From: Rhizobium sp. BK602
Lineage (GTDB): Bacteria > Pseudomonadota > Alphaproteobacteria > Rhizobiales > Rhizobiaceae
Assembly: GCF_014195095.1 (NCBI RefSeq)
Contig: NZ_JACIBC010000002.1
Span: 186,001-250,000 of the forward strand
Length of the DNA stretch: 64,000 bases
Direction: 5' to 3'
The translations under genes were made by a program, and so were the position numbers. The notes beneath the pieces are model-generated. The model did not search any database. It was not told the origin of the DNA and saw only the letters and a list, made by a program, of their open reading frames with translations. The stretch's first letter is position 1; each line of letters begins with the position of its first letter. This document shows, in pieces, positions 56,285-64,000 of the stretch.

Positions 56285-57238
56285 TCACCAGCCCGGCAAG
56301 ATATGCCCGGCGCGCAGGCGCGGCGTGTAGCGGGTGAAGGTTTTCACCTCGCCGTCGAGATCGTCGTCGACGGCCGCCGGGGTGATATTGTCCAGACAGG
56401 CGGAGATATGGGCGGTGATGGCGTTCATCAGCGAGGTGGACAGGCCTGGCCGCTTCATGATGCCGATCTGCACCGGCGGCAGCGGCGGGAAGCCGTCGGC
56501 CTGGGTCAGCACTTTCATGCCGGTGCGCAGCGCCGATTCCGGCATGACCGAAACCGCCATGCCGGCCAGCACGGCGGCGGCGACAACGGTGCAGGACCAG
56601 CTGGTGAACAGGACCTGGTAGTCGCGGCCGCCCGCATCGAGCGCCGAACAGGCGAGCTGCCGCCACGGGCAGTCGCGCCGCCCGACGGCGAGCGGAATGG
56701 GAGCGTCGTCGCGCAGCGGATGGTTGGCCGAACCGACCCAGCAGAGCGGTTCGGTCCGCACCACATCCGACATCCGCTCGCGCGGATTATGCGTGACCAG
56801 CGCGATATCGAGCTCGCCGCGATGCATGCGTTCGGCAAGATCGACCGAGGGTTCGCAGACGATATAGAGCTCGACATTCGGATGCGTCTTGGCGAAGCGG
56901 CCGATGATTTCGGGCATGTAGCGGTCGGCATAATCGTCGGGCGTGCCGATGCGCAGCGTGCCCTCCAGCCTGTTGTCGTCGAAGGCAGCGATCGCCTCGT
57001 TGTTGAGGCGGATGATGCGGCGGGCGTAATTCAGCAGCTTGTCGCCTTCCGCCGTCAACCGGTTGCCGCGGCCGTCCTTGATGAAAAGCTGCTTGCCGAC
57101 GCGCTCTTCCAGCCGGCGCATCTGCATGGAAACCGCCGACTGCGTCTTGAATACGCGATCGGCGGCCTTGGTGAAGCTGCCGGAATCCACGATGGCGATG
57201 AAGGTCTGCAACTGATCGATATCAAGCGGCGCGGACAT
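56285..57238 (-). CDS. LysR-family transcriptional regulator
   Basis: A 317-residue regulator. [20 protein letters not shown] leads into the helix-turn-helix [20 protein letters not shown], with the linker [20 protein letters not shown], a form seen in the LrhA/PecT-like branch. The effector domain includes [20 protein letters not shown]. The ATG is at 57238. It is divergent from a DUF1127 gene, a recurrent arrangement in rhizobia, and CACCTAT/ATAGGTG (57244-57250 and 57297-57303) lies in the shared promoter region. Confidence 0.92.
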
Positions 57239-57439
57239 GATCTCACCTATAAAAGAGTTTGATGCTTATCATTAGAAACATTCGTTGGACTGATCAATAG
57301 GTGTTTGGCATCTTCCTAATGCAATTCAGCATACCAATGAGACAGAATTCCCTGTCGAACTCCTCCCGGCCTCCACCCCTTTCCCGCACTGCCGGGAAGG
57401 GGTTCGGCCAGCGTGTGCCTGAAGGAAAGGACCAAGGAA

Positions 57440-57739
57440 ATGCGCACGACAGATCGGACACTTCAACTCGGCCATGCAATGCCGTCGCTGCCTTTGACGG
57501 TACGCCTGACGCTTGCTTTCGAAAAAGTGGCATCCGCCTGGCGCGCAATCCGCAACCGACGCGAAATCAATTATCTGCATGAGCTGAACGACAGCCAATT
57601 GATGGATATCGGCCTGACGCGCCAGGAGCTGAGGTCGGCGCTGACCACCTCGACCTTCTTCGAGGACCCGTCCTGCCATCTGACCACCTCCGCCCGTCGG
57701 CGCACGCGCTTTCCGAGTTTCAACGCCTTGCGCGGTTGA
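57440..57739 (+). CDS. DUF1127-domain small protein
   Basis: A 99-residue protein with the DUF1127 arginine-rich helix pair at about residues 34-68 (AWRAIRNRREINYLHELNDS, then QLMDIGLTRQEL). DUF1127 proteins are usually about 45-70 residues, so this one has extra N- and C-terminal sequence. In Agrobacterium such proteins influence RNA stability and phosphate and carbon metabolism; here the role is unknown. It is divergent from LysR and ends in a strong terminator, so it is a single-gene unit. GTG 57413 is an alternative start. Confidence 0.87.
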   Translation: MRTTDRTLQLGHAMPSLPLTVRLTLAFEKVASAWRAIRNRREINYLHELNDSQLMDIGLTRQELRSALTTSTFFEDPSCHLTTSARRRTRFPSFNALRG

Positions 57740-57791
57740 AACCGGCCTATCGTTTCCCCGCAGGGTGATAGCCAATAAGCCCTGCCTCTTT

Positions 57792-57827
57792 CCCGGTGTC
57801 CGGCCCTGTGCCGACACCGGGTTTTTT
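57792..57827 (+). terminator. Terminator after the DUF1127 gene
   Basis: CCCGGTGTCCGGC pairs with GCCGACACCGGG (one bulge), loop of 5 bases, then TTTTTT. It lies 52 bases after the stop codon. Confidence 0.88.
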
Positions 57828-57926
57828 CTTTTGGACGGCTATCTTCGGCAAAAAGACGCTCGGCAAATTGCCTTGTGTTTCGAATGCCTTATCTTATGGC
57901 TAAGCGAAGATGCGAGGACGATGGTG

Positions 57927-58499
57927 ATGGCGACGGTAATCCTCTTTCATTCCGTTTACGGGTTGCGTTCTCTCGAGAACGAGGCGGTGGAGCGCTTGCA
58001 GGCGGCCGGACACAAGGCTTTCGCGCCTGACCTTTATGACGGCTGGACCGCCAGTTCGGTCGAGGAAGGGTTCCGGTTGCGGGACGAGGTCGGCTGGCAG
58101 ACCATCTGCGAACGGGCCGAATGGGCTATGGCCGGCTTGCCTCCTTCGACCGTCCTTGGCGGGTTCTCCATGGGTGCGGCCGTTGCGGCAAGCGTCTGGC
58201 CGAAGCGGCCGCAGACGGCCGGCATCCTCTTCCTGCATGGTATCGCCGGGATTGCCGACAACGCCCGCAAGGGCTTGCCCCTGCAGCTTCATCTCGCCGA
58301 TCCCGATCCGTTCGAATCGGCGGCGGAGGTTGCCGCCTGGCGCTCGGCCGTCGAGCGATCCGGGATTGCGGCGGATATTTTCACCTATCCGGGCCCCGGC
58401 CACCTTTATACCGATGCCAGCCTGCCGGATTACGATGCCAAGGCGGCGGATCTGACATGGAGCCGCGTGCTCGCCTTTCTCGACGCTGTCGAGGCTTGA
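57927..58499 (+). CDS. Dienelactone hydrolase family protein (serine nucleophile)
   Basis: A 190-residue alpha/beta hydrolase. The nucleophile elbow is GGFSMGAA with Ser81, where classical dienelactone hydrolases have Cys; an acid is likely near Asp125 (HLADPDPF) and the histidine is His159 (PGPGHLYTD). The N terminus VILFHSVYGL and HKAFAPDLYDG are family-typical. The Ser variant is common in uncharacterised members, so a lactone substrate should not be assumed. ATG 57927 has GAGG 9 bases upstream; ATG 57921 is in frame. Confidence 0.88.
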   Translation: MATVILFHSVYGLRSLENEAVERLQAAGHKAFAPDLYDGWTASSVEEGFRLRDEVGWQTICERAEWAMAGLPPSTVLGGFSMGAAVAASVWPKRPQTAGILFLHGIAGIADNARKGLPLQLHLADPDPFESAAEVAAWRSAVERSGIAADIFTYPGPGHLYTDASLPDYDAKAADLTWSRVLAFLDAVEA

Positions 58500-58625
58500 C
58501 CTTGAACTGAGGGCGCATGTCGCCTAGTCTACGCGCTATTCGTCATTCCAACAGGATGTGTGCCGCAATGGATTCCAACCCGATCGCAACGCCGTTCAGC
58601 CTTGCCACCGGGGACATCCATATCC

Positions 58626-60263
58626 ATGCCTGCATCCATCATCCTTTCCAATCTTTCGTGGTCCACGCCTGACGGCCGGCCGCTTTTTTCCAATCTCGAC
58701 CTGAGCTTCGGTCCGGAGCGTATCGGCCTTGTCGGCCGTAACGGCGTCGGCAAGACGACGCTCTTGAAGCTGATTGTCGGCGAGATCCAACCCCAGTCCG
58801 GCGCCATAGCCTTCGGCGGCAGTTTCGGCATGTTGCGCCAGAGCGTTCAGGTGAAGCCCGGCGAAACGATCGCCGACCTCTTCGATGTCACCGAGGCGCT
58901 GGCCGTTCTTCGTCGCGCCGAAGCGGGCGAGGCGACGGCCGAGGAGCTGGCGGCGGCGGATTGGATGCTGGAGGCACGCATCGCCTCCGCTCTTGCCCGC
59001 GCCGGTCTGAACGCGGAGTCTCGCACCCGCCTGGCGGCCCTGTCGGGCGGGCAACGCACCCGCGCCGGCCTCTCCGCCTTGATCTTCAGGGAGCCCGATT
59101 TTCTCATCCTCGACGAGCCGACCAACAATCTCGACCGCGACGGTCGGCACGCCGTGGGCGAGCTGCTCGCAGGCTGGCGGGGCGGTGCGATCGTCGTCAG
59201 CCATGACCGTGAATTGCTGGATAGGATGGACGCCATCGTCGAGCTGACGTCGCTCCGCGCCACGCGCTATGGCGGCAATTGGAGCCATTACCGCGAGCGC
59301 AAGGCGCTCGAGCTCGCGGCCGCCGAACACGATCTTGCCGATGCCGAAAAGCGTGTGGCCGAGGTTGCCCGCGCCGCGCAGGCGGCGGTGGAGCGGCAGG
59401 CGCGGAAAGATCGAGTGGGCAAGAAGAAGGCCGCCAAGGGTGGCACTCCCCGCATCCTTCTCGGCGGAATGAAGGAACGGAGCGAGATGACGAGCGGCGA
59501 CAATACCCGTCTGGCCGAACGCCAGCGCGCGGAGGCGCGCGATGATGCTGCAGCCGCGCGCCGCCGGATCGAAATTCTCCAGCCCCTGTCCGTCAAGCTT
59601 CCCGCAACCGGATTGCCGGCCAGCAAGACCGTCCTGAAGATCGGCGGCGTGACCGCCGGCTATCGGCCGGAGCAGCCGATCATCCGAGATCTGTCATTCG
59701 ACATCACGGGTCCGGAGCGGATCGCCGTCACCGGCCCGAACGGCTCGGGCAAGACGACACTGCTGGCGCTGATATCGGGAACTCTGACGCCCTGGACGGG
59801 AACGGTGCGCCTCGTGGCAACCTTTTCCATGCTCGACCAGCGGGTAAGCCTTCTCGACCCGGCACTGTCGATCCGCGACAATTTCCGGCGGATCAATCCG
59901 CTAGCGGACGAAAACGCCTGCCGCGCCGCTCTTGCCCGCTTCATGTTCCGGGCGGATGCGGCGCTTCAGCGGGTGTCCACCTTGAGCGGCGGACAATTGC
60001 TGCGCGCCGGCCTCGCCTGCGTCCTCGGCGGCCCGACGCCGCCTTCGCTGCTGATCCTCGACGAGCCGACCAACCATCTCGACATCGATTCCATCGCGGC
60101 CGTCGAGGCCGGCTTGCGCGCCTATGACGGCGCGCTTCTGGTCGTCAGCCATGACGAGGTTTTTCTGGAGGGAATCGGGATTTCACGACGATTGGAATTG
60201 CCGGCCTGGCGGACCGCTGACCGTGCAGACGAACGAAGGGACGATCTGGATATAGGAAGGTAA
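58626..60263 (+). CDS. ABC-F family ATP-binding protein
   Basis: A 545-residue protein with two ABC ATPase domains and no membrane segments. Walker A motifs: GRNGVGKTT (37-45) and GPNGSGKTT in the second half. Signatures: LSGGQRTRAGL and LSGGQLLRAGL; Walker B motifs: FLILDEPTNNLD and LLILDEPTNHLD. The linker (RKDRVGKKKAAKGGTPRILL) is basic, as expected for insertion near the ribosomal exit site. ABC-F proteins act on the ribosome, some giving antibiotic protection; this one looks like the general rhizobial type. ATG 58626 is chosen for domain completeness. Confidence 0.92.
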   Translation: MPASIILSNLSWSTPDGRPLFSNLDLSFGPERIGLVGRNGVGKTTLLKLIVGEIQPQSGAIAFGGSFGMLRQSVQVKPGETIADLFDVTEALAVLRRAEAGEATAEELAAADWMLEARIASALARAGLNAESRTRLAALSGGQRTRAGLSALIFREPDFLILDEPTNNLDRDGRHAVGELLAGWRGGAIVVSHDRELLDRMDAIVELTSLRATRYGGNWSHYRERKALELAAAEHDLADAEKRVAEVARAAQAAVERQARKDRVGKKKAAKGGTPRILLGGMKERSEMTSGDNTRLAERQRAEARDDAAAARRRIEILQPLSVKLPATGLPASKTVLKIGGVTAGYRPEQPIIRDLSFDITGPERIAVTGPNGSGKTTLLALISGTLTPWTGTVRLVATFSMLDQRVSLLDPALSIRDNFRRINPLADENACRAALARFMFRADAALQRVSTLSGGQLLRAGLACVLGGPTPPSLLILDEPTNHLDIDSIAAVEAGLRAYDGALLVVSHDEVFLEGIGISRRLELPAWRTADRADERRDDLDIGR

Positions 60264-60269
60264 GGCTGC

Positions 60270-60482
60270 TCAATCGATCTGCCATGACGCAGGCCAATCA
60301 TCGAAGCTTTCGATCGGCACAGTGTCACACAGCAGCGTATACAGGGGCTCTGCGGGAAAATCGTTCAATCGGATAACCAGCGGCCCCTCGCATTCGCATG
60401 GATCGGTGGCCGTATAGACGAATTCCGCATCATCCGTTTTCTTCCAGCGAAGGCTGCGTTGCAGAAAGGACGTTGTGATCAT
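60270..60482 (-). CDS. Small hypothetical protein
   Basis: A 70-residue protein starting MITTSFLQRSLRWKKTDDAE, with acidic, aromatic-rich later sequence (YTLLCDTVPIESFDDWPASW) and a CEC pair. Not a family I recognise. GAAGG lies just before ATG 60482; GTG 60491 is in frame. It is convergent with the ABC-F gene, whose stop is 6 bases away, and lies 47 bases downstream of the DUF937 gene on the same strand, so it may be that gene's partner. Confidence 0.6.
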   Translation of the reverse strand: MITTSFLQRSLRWKKTDDAEFVYTATDPCECEGPLVIRLNDFPAEPLYTLLCDTVPIESFDDWPASWQID

Positions 60483-60529
60483 TTCCTTCACCGTGGGAAG
60501 GGGCAGGGCGGCGGAGCCGGTCTTCCCGT

Positions 60530-61414
60530 CTATTTCGGCGCGGGCTTACCGTCGGCCTTCGTATAGCTGTCGAAGATCGCTTCCATGTTCTTCTGATAGT
60601 TCTTCTGCACTTCCAACCCACTGTCGAACATGGCGTTGAGCATCTCGGTATAGGCGGCCATGTCCACACCGGGAATGTCCACGCCGGGGATGGCGGGCTT
60701 GGCCTTGGGTTCTTCCTTCGGCGGCTCCGGCGTGCCGGGGACGTTGCGCATCATCTCCTGAAACGCCTTGGCGAAGGGATTGTCGAGGAAGGGATTGGAG
60801 GCGGCGGTGTTTTTCTTCTGTTCGGCGGGCTGCGCGCCGAACATCAGTTCCATCGCCTGGGTGAAGGGATTGTCGAAAATGCTCGCCTGCGGCGTCGGCT
60901 GCTGCTTCGGCGCGAAGCCGATGGTCTGCAGCCAGTTCTGCATCATCTCGCCCATCGCCGTGTTGAGGAAGGGATTGGCCATCGGGGGCATCTGACCGCT
61001 GGTCTCCTTGAACAGGCCGCCCATCAGCGTGTTGGCCATCACGGGCAGCATGCGCTTGTAGATCTCCTGGCCGATGCCGGTCATCTGCGCGGCCTGCGCG
61101 GCCACGGCACGCGATACCTCCTTGGAGCCGAACAGGCGTTCCAGCACGCTATTGCCATCGGCAATGCCCTGCGGCGTGAAGGCCTTGTTCATGTCCTCGA
61201 AATATTTGGCATAGCTGCCGGAGGTGATGTCCTGCATCACGCCCATGAAGTTATAGGGGTCGGTCGCGCTGCGCTTGAAGCCGGAGGAAAAGGCGGGCAT
61301 CAGCGCCGCCATCGCCTTGGTCGCCTGTTCCTGCGCGAGGTTGAACTGCTTGGCCATCGCTTCGGTGGCTGCGCCGTTCTGCGCCTGCATCATCATCTCG
61401 AAGAGTGGCAGCAT
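60530..61414 (-). CDS. DUF937-domain protein
   Basis: A 294-residue protein. The N-terminal LFEMMMQAQNGAATEAMAKQ and FNLAQEQATKAMAALMPAFS define DUF937, a helical domain of unknown function. The middle contains repeated PMANPFLNTAMGEMMQNWLQ, FDNPFTQAMELMFG and LDNPFAKAFQEMM motifs, i.e. three spaced NPF-containing amphipathic repeats. The end is Pro/Lys-rich, then helical. No signal peptide or membrane span. Function unknown. It is in the same direction as gshA upstream (135 bases apart). Confidence 0.85.
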   Translation of the reverse strand: MLPLFEMMMQAQNGAATEAMAKQFNLAQEQATKAMAALMPAFSSGFKRSATDPYNFMGVMQDITSGSYAKYFEDMNKAFTPQGIADGNSVLERLFGSKEVSRAVAAQAAQMTGIGQEIYKRMLPVMANTLMGGLFKETSGQMPPMANPFLNTAMGEMMQNWLQTIGFAPKQQPTPQASIFDNPFTQAMELMFGAQPAEQKKNTAASNPFLDNPFAKAFQEMMRNVPGTPEPPKEEPKAKPAIPGVDIPGVDMAAYTEMLNAMFDSGLEVQKNYQKNMEAIFDSYTKADGKPAPK

Positions 61415-61549
61415 CGAAGTTCCTTTCCCCGCTATGTGGCCGCCCCGGAATCAGGAGACGACGGTTCTAGCAGTATAGCGGGAAAAAAGAGGGCGCATAC
61501 CGGTTTCTGCCGGCGGCTGGCCCCGGCAATTCGGCGGCAAACCGGCAAA

Positions 61550-62923
61550 TCAGTATTGATATTCCTCGAAGATCGGCTCGACCGACTGGTTCCAGCGGCC
61601 GTGATAGAGCATCAGCAGATCGTCGGAGAGCGTGCCCTTCTTGGCCAGCACCTCATCGAGCGGCGCGAGGAAGACGCTTTCGTCCTGGCCGTCGCCGTTC
61701 AGCCGGGCGCGGCTCTTCAAGCCGCTGCGGGAGATGCCGATGACTTCGCGGGCGACATCGAAGAGGCCATGACCCTTGATGGCGGCCTTGAGCCCTTGCA
61801 CAGGCACGACGTCGCGCAGCGCGTTGACCTCTTCGAAAGTCCAGTCCCTGGTCAGCTCGTCGGCGGCCGCCAATGCGGCATCGTCATAGAGCAGGCCGAC
61901 CCAGAAGGCCGGCAAGGCACAGATGCGCCGCCAGGGGCCGCCGTCGGCGCCGCGCATTTCCAGGAAGCGCTTGAGGCGCACGTCGGGGAAGAGGGTGGAG
62001 AGATGGTTGGTCCAGTCGCCCATGGTCGGTTCCCACTCCGCGATCTCGCCCTTCAGCGCGCCGTTCATGAACTGGCGGAAGGTGACATGGGTGCAATCAT
62101 GATAGCGACCGTCGCGGACGACGAAATACATCGGAACGTCGAGCGCCCATTTGACATAGTCCTCAAAACCGAAATCGTCGCGGAAGGTGAAGTCGAGCAG
62201 GCCGCCGCGCTGGTTGTCGGTATCGCGCCAGATCTCGCCGCGCCAGGAGGAGAGGCCGTTCGGCTTGCCCTCGGTGAAGGGCGAGGAGGCGAAGAGCGCG
62301 GTTGCCAGCGACTGCAGCTTCATCGACACCCGCATCTTGCGGCGCATATCCTCTTCCGAGGAAAAGTCGAGGTTCACCTGGATGGTGCAGGTACGGTACA
62401 TCATGTCGAGGCCCTCGGTGCCGACCTTCGGCATGTAACGGCTCATGATGTCGTAACGCGATTTCGGCATGCGCGGCGTCTCGGCCAGCGTCCATTTCGG
62501 GCTGCCGCCGATGCCGAGGAAGCCGATGCCCATCGGCTCGGCGATGTCCCGCAGCGTCGCCAGGTGCTGGTTGGATTCCTTGCAGGTCTGGTGAATGGTT
62601 TCGAGCGGCGCGCCCGAAAGTTCGAACTGGCCGCCTGGCTCGATGGAGATCGCGCCCATGCCGGTCGGCTCGGCGAGCCCGATGATGTTGCCGCGGTCCA
62701 GGATCGGCTCCCAGCCGCTCTTTTTCTGCAGGCCGTTCAGAAGCGCGGAAATGCTGGCTTCGCCGGCATAGGGCACGGGGCTGTTGTCGGCGCGGAAGAA
62801 CACGAATTTCTCGTGCTCCGTGCCGATGCGGAATTGCTCCTTCGGCTTGTTGCCGGCGGCCAGATAGGCCGTCATGTCCGAGACCGAGGAGAGCGGAGTC
62901 TGGTCGGTGGTATCGCGCGCCAT
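61550..62923 (-). CDS. gshA: Glutamate-cysteine ligase (plant/alphaproteobacterial type)
   Basis: A 457-residue ligase for the first step of glutathione synthesis (gamma-glutamylcysteine from glutamate and cysteine with ATP). FRIGTEHEKFVFFRADNSPV near the start and GMGAISIEPGGQFELSGAPL with CTIQVNLDFSSEEDM are typical of the group shared with plants and unlike E. coli GshA. GRYHDCTHVTFRQFMNG is another conserved block. ATG 62923 is preceded by AGGTAATACC. It is divergent from a LysE-family exporter gene. Confidence 0.95.
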   Translation of the reverse strand: MARDTTDQTPLSSVSDMTAYLAAGNKPKEQFRIGTEHEKFVFFRADNSPVPYAGEASISALLNGLQKKSGWEPILDRGNIIGLAEPTGMGAISIEPGGQFELSGAPLETIHQTCKESNQHLATLRDIAEPMGIGFLGIGGSPKWTLAETPRMPKSRYDIMSRYMPKVGTEGLDMMYRTCTIQVNLDFSSEEDMRRKMRVSMKLQSLATALFASSPFTEGKPNGLSSWRGEIWRDTDNQRGGLLDFTFRDDFGFEDYVKWALDVPMYFVVRDGRYHDCTHVTFRQFMNGALKGEIAEWEPTMGDWTNHLSTLFPDVRLKRFLEMRGADGGPWRRICALPAFWVGLLYDDAALAAADELTRDWTFEEVNALRDVVPVQGLKAAIKGHGLFDVAREVIGISRSGLKSRARLNGDGQDESVFLAPLDEVLAKKGTLSDDLLMLYHGRWNQSVEPIFEEYQY

Positions 62924-63166
62924 GGTATTACCTTGATCTCGGAAACAAGCCCGCGCAAGCCACGGGCCGATTGGAAGGGTGATTGCAGCGGATTGACGTA
63001 CGGTGCAAGTGAATTTCTTTCAAGAGCCGTTCAAAAAAATAGGATCTTGTATCTCGGGGGTGCCTCGCGATGGTGCCATCCGGCGGTGCACTTGCACAAG
63101 CGTTCAAGACGGCTCGCCATTCCCGTGGATAGTTTTGCTTCGACAGTCAAAAAGCGGAGCATATCA

Positions 63167-63775
63167 ATGTTCGATGAAATGGGTCTTCGTCCCATCTTGA
63201 CGCTGCTCCTGGCGTCGCTGGTGATCATGGGCACTCCTGGCCCGTCGACGATCAGCGCGACGGCGGTGGGCGCGGCCTATGGTTTCCGACGATCGCTTGG
63301 CTACGTGTCCGGCCTCATCGCCGGCACGGTTGCTGTACTCCTGGCCGTGGCGGCGGGCGTCGTCGCTTTTCTGCTGTCCGTGCCACATGGCGCGCTCGTG
63401 CTGACAGTGGTTTCGGCAGCCTATATCCTCTATCTCGCTGTCAAGATTGCTAAGGCACCACCGCTGGCGCCCCGTGACGATCAGGTCGTCGCTCCCGCGT
63501 TTTTTGGCGGCCTCCTGCTGGCGATCGCCAATCCGAAAGCCTATCTGGCGATTGCGGCCGTCTTCGCCGGTGTCAGCCTGTTTCAGGATCGGCGGCTCGA
63601 TGCGACGGTCAAGATCGCACTGCTGACGGGAATGATCGTCGCCATCCATATGATATGGCTTCTTGTCGGTGCCGCGCTCTCGCGCTTCCTTCAGTATCCG
63701 ACCATTTCGCGGGCGGTGAATATCTCTCTGGCCACCCTGCTGATCGTTGCCACGGTATTTGCCGTAGTTGGCTGA
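63167..63775 (+). CDS. LysE/RhtB-family amino acid exporter
   Basis: A 202-residue inner-membrane protein with six hydrophobic segments. The first (LTLLLASLVIMGTPGPSTIS) contains the family's TPGP motif, followed by AVGAAYGFRRSLGYVSGLIA. The third segment ends in the typical AYILYLAVKIAKAPPL, and FFGGLLLAIANPKAYLAIAA has the NPKA motif. Such proteins export amino acids or homoserine lactones. GGAG lies 9 bases before ATG 63167. Confidence 0.92.
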   Translation: MFDEMGLRPILTLLLASLVIMGTPGPSTISATAVGAAYGFRRSLGYVSGLIAGTVAVLLAVAAGVVAFLLSVPHGALVLTVVSAAYILYLAVKIAKAPPLAPRDDQVVAPAFFGGLLLAIANPKAYLAIAAVFAGVSLFQDRRLDATVKIALLTGMIVAIHMIWLLVGAALSRFLQYPTISRAVNISLATLLIVATVFAVVG

Positions 63776-64000
63776 TGGCCTGCTTATGGCACCTCAGGAG
63801 AACGACGGGTCTCTGCCGACCAACTGGGGCCAGCCTGCGATCTGGACCGTTCGTCGCGAGTCCTGGCGCCTCAAGAACCGCTCTTAGAGCGAAGGCCGAA
63901 GATGTTCGTCCCTCGCGCTCGGCCCACCCCTTTTATAAACCCGGTCAGCATCGGGCAGGCCAAGCGCTAATCTACATCATAGCGGAAGAGAAAATTGGAC
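63776..64000. other. Right-edge intergenic DNA
   Basis: 225 bases after the LysE-family gene. A 33-codon frame (63786-63887, starting MAPQENDGSL) has no visible ribosome site or known similarity. I see no other feature before the window ends. Confidence 0.3.

Noticed and set aside
63786..63887. A 33-codon frame after the LysE-family gene
   Set aside because: No ribosome-binding site, no known similarity and very short length; treated as non-coding.

Overview
The window looks like ordinary chromosome of a high-GC alphaproteobacterium in the order Hyphomicrobiales, most likely a Rhizobium/Agrobacterium-type member of the Rhizobiaceae. The evidence is a clear RirA iron regulator with its three cluster cysteines, preceded by IRO-like and ICE-like operators; a tRNA-His with A73 and no encoded G-1; polyamine (pot) and dipeptide (dpp) ABC operons; a phasin and an acetoacetyl-CoA synthetase typical of polyhydroxybutyrate (PHB) metabolism; a plant-type glutamate-cysteine ligase; and many LysR regulators. 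I see no insertion sequence, prophage, integrase, CRISPR array, rRNA or replication origin.

Layout. 0-6.6 kb: 5' part of a glutamine-synthetase-family gene, a BaiN-type flavoprotein, a secreted ankyrin protein, a large chemoreceptor and a LysR gene. 6.7-10.8 kb: polyamine uptake operon potFGHI. 10.9-17 kb: AsmA-like protein, acetoacetyl-CoA synthetase, DEAD-box helicase. 17-25.9 kb: divergent DMT exporter/LysR pair with a strong inverted repeat, GFA-family protein, a giant PAS histidine kinase divergent from a phasin, tRNA-His, small proteins, and an ABM-LysR operon. 26-31 kb: mmsA, a VOC protein, a DUF898-M48 peptidase pair and rirA. 31.3-37.5 kb: dppABCDF-gntK. 37.6-42.7 kb: D-amino-acid dehydrogenase-like flavoprotein, a type III polyketide synthase plus ICMT-like methyltransferase operon, a TPR protein, and an ECF sigma/anti-sigma pair. 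42.9-52.5 kb: second ABM-LysR pair, ppx-rlmE, VOC protein, two DHA2 exporters (one paired with LysR), MBL hydrolase. 52.8-64 kb: guaB, membrane proteins, TetR gene, a heptamer tandem repeat, LysR/DUF1127 pair, Ser-type dienelactone hydrolase, ABC-F, DUF937, gshA and a LysE-family exporter.

How the parts relate. Carbon storage is represented by acetoacetyl-CoA synthetase, the phasin and matching TTGTGC-N3-GCACAA dyads before the phasin and the helicase. Nitrogen and amine supply is represented by pot, dpp, the GS-like gene and the DadA-like enzyme. Iron control is represented by rirA. Both ABC operons carry hairpins immediately after the binding-protein gene, which fits unequal expression of binding protein and membrane components.

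I found no clear, wholly new multi-gene system. The best leads are regulatory DNA (the phasin/helicase dyads, the 11-bp inverted repeat at the LysR-DMT pair, the paired iron operators at rirA, the 12-bp inverted repeat at 49.9 kb), the PKS-methyltransferase operon, and the (TACTGCC)n repeat between two convergent regulators.
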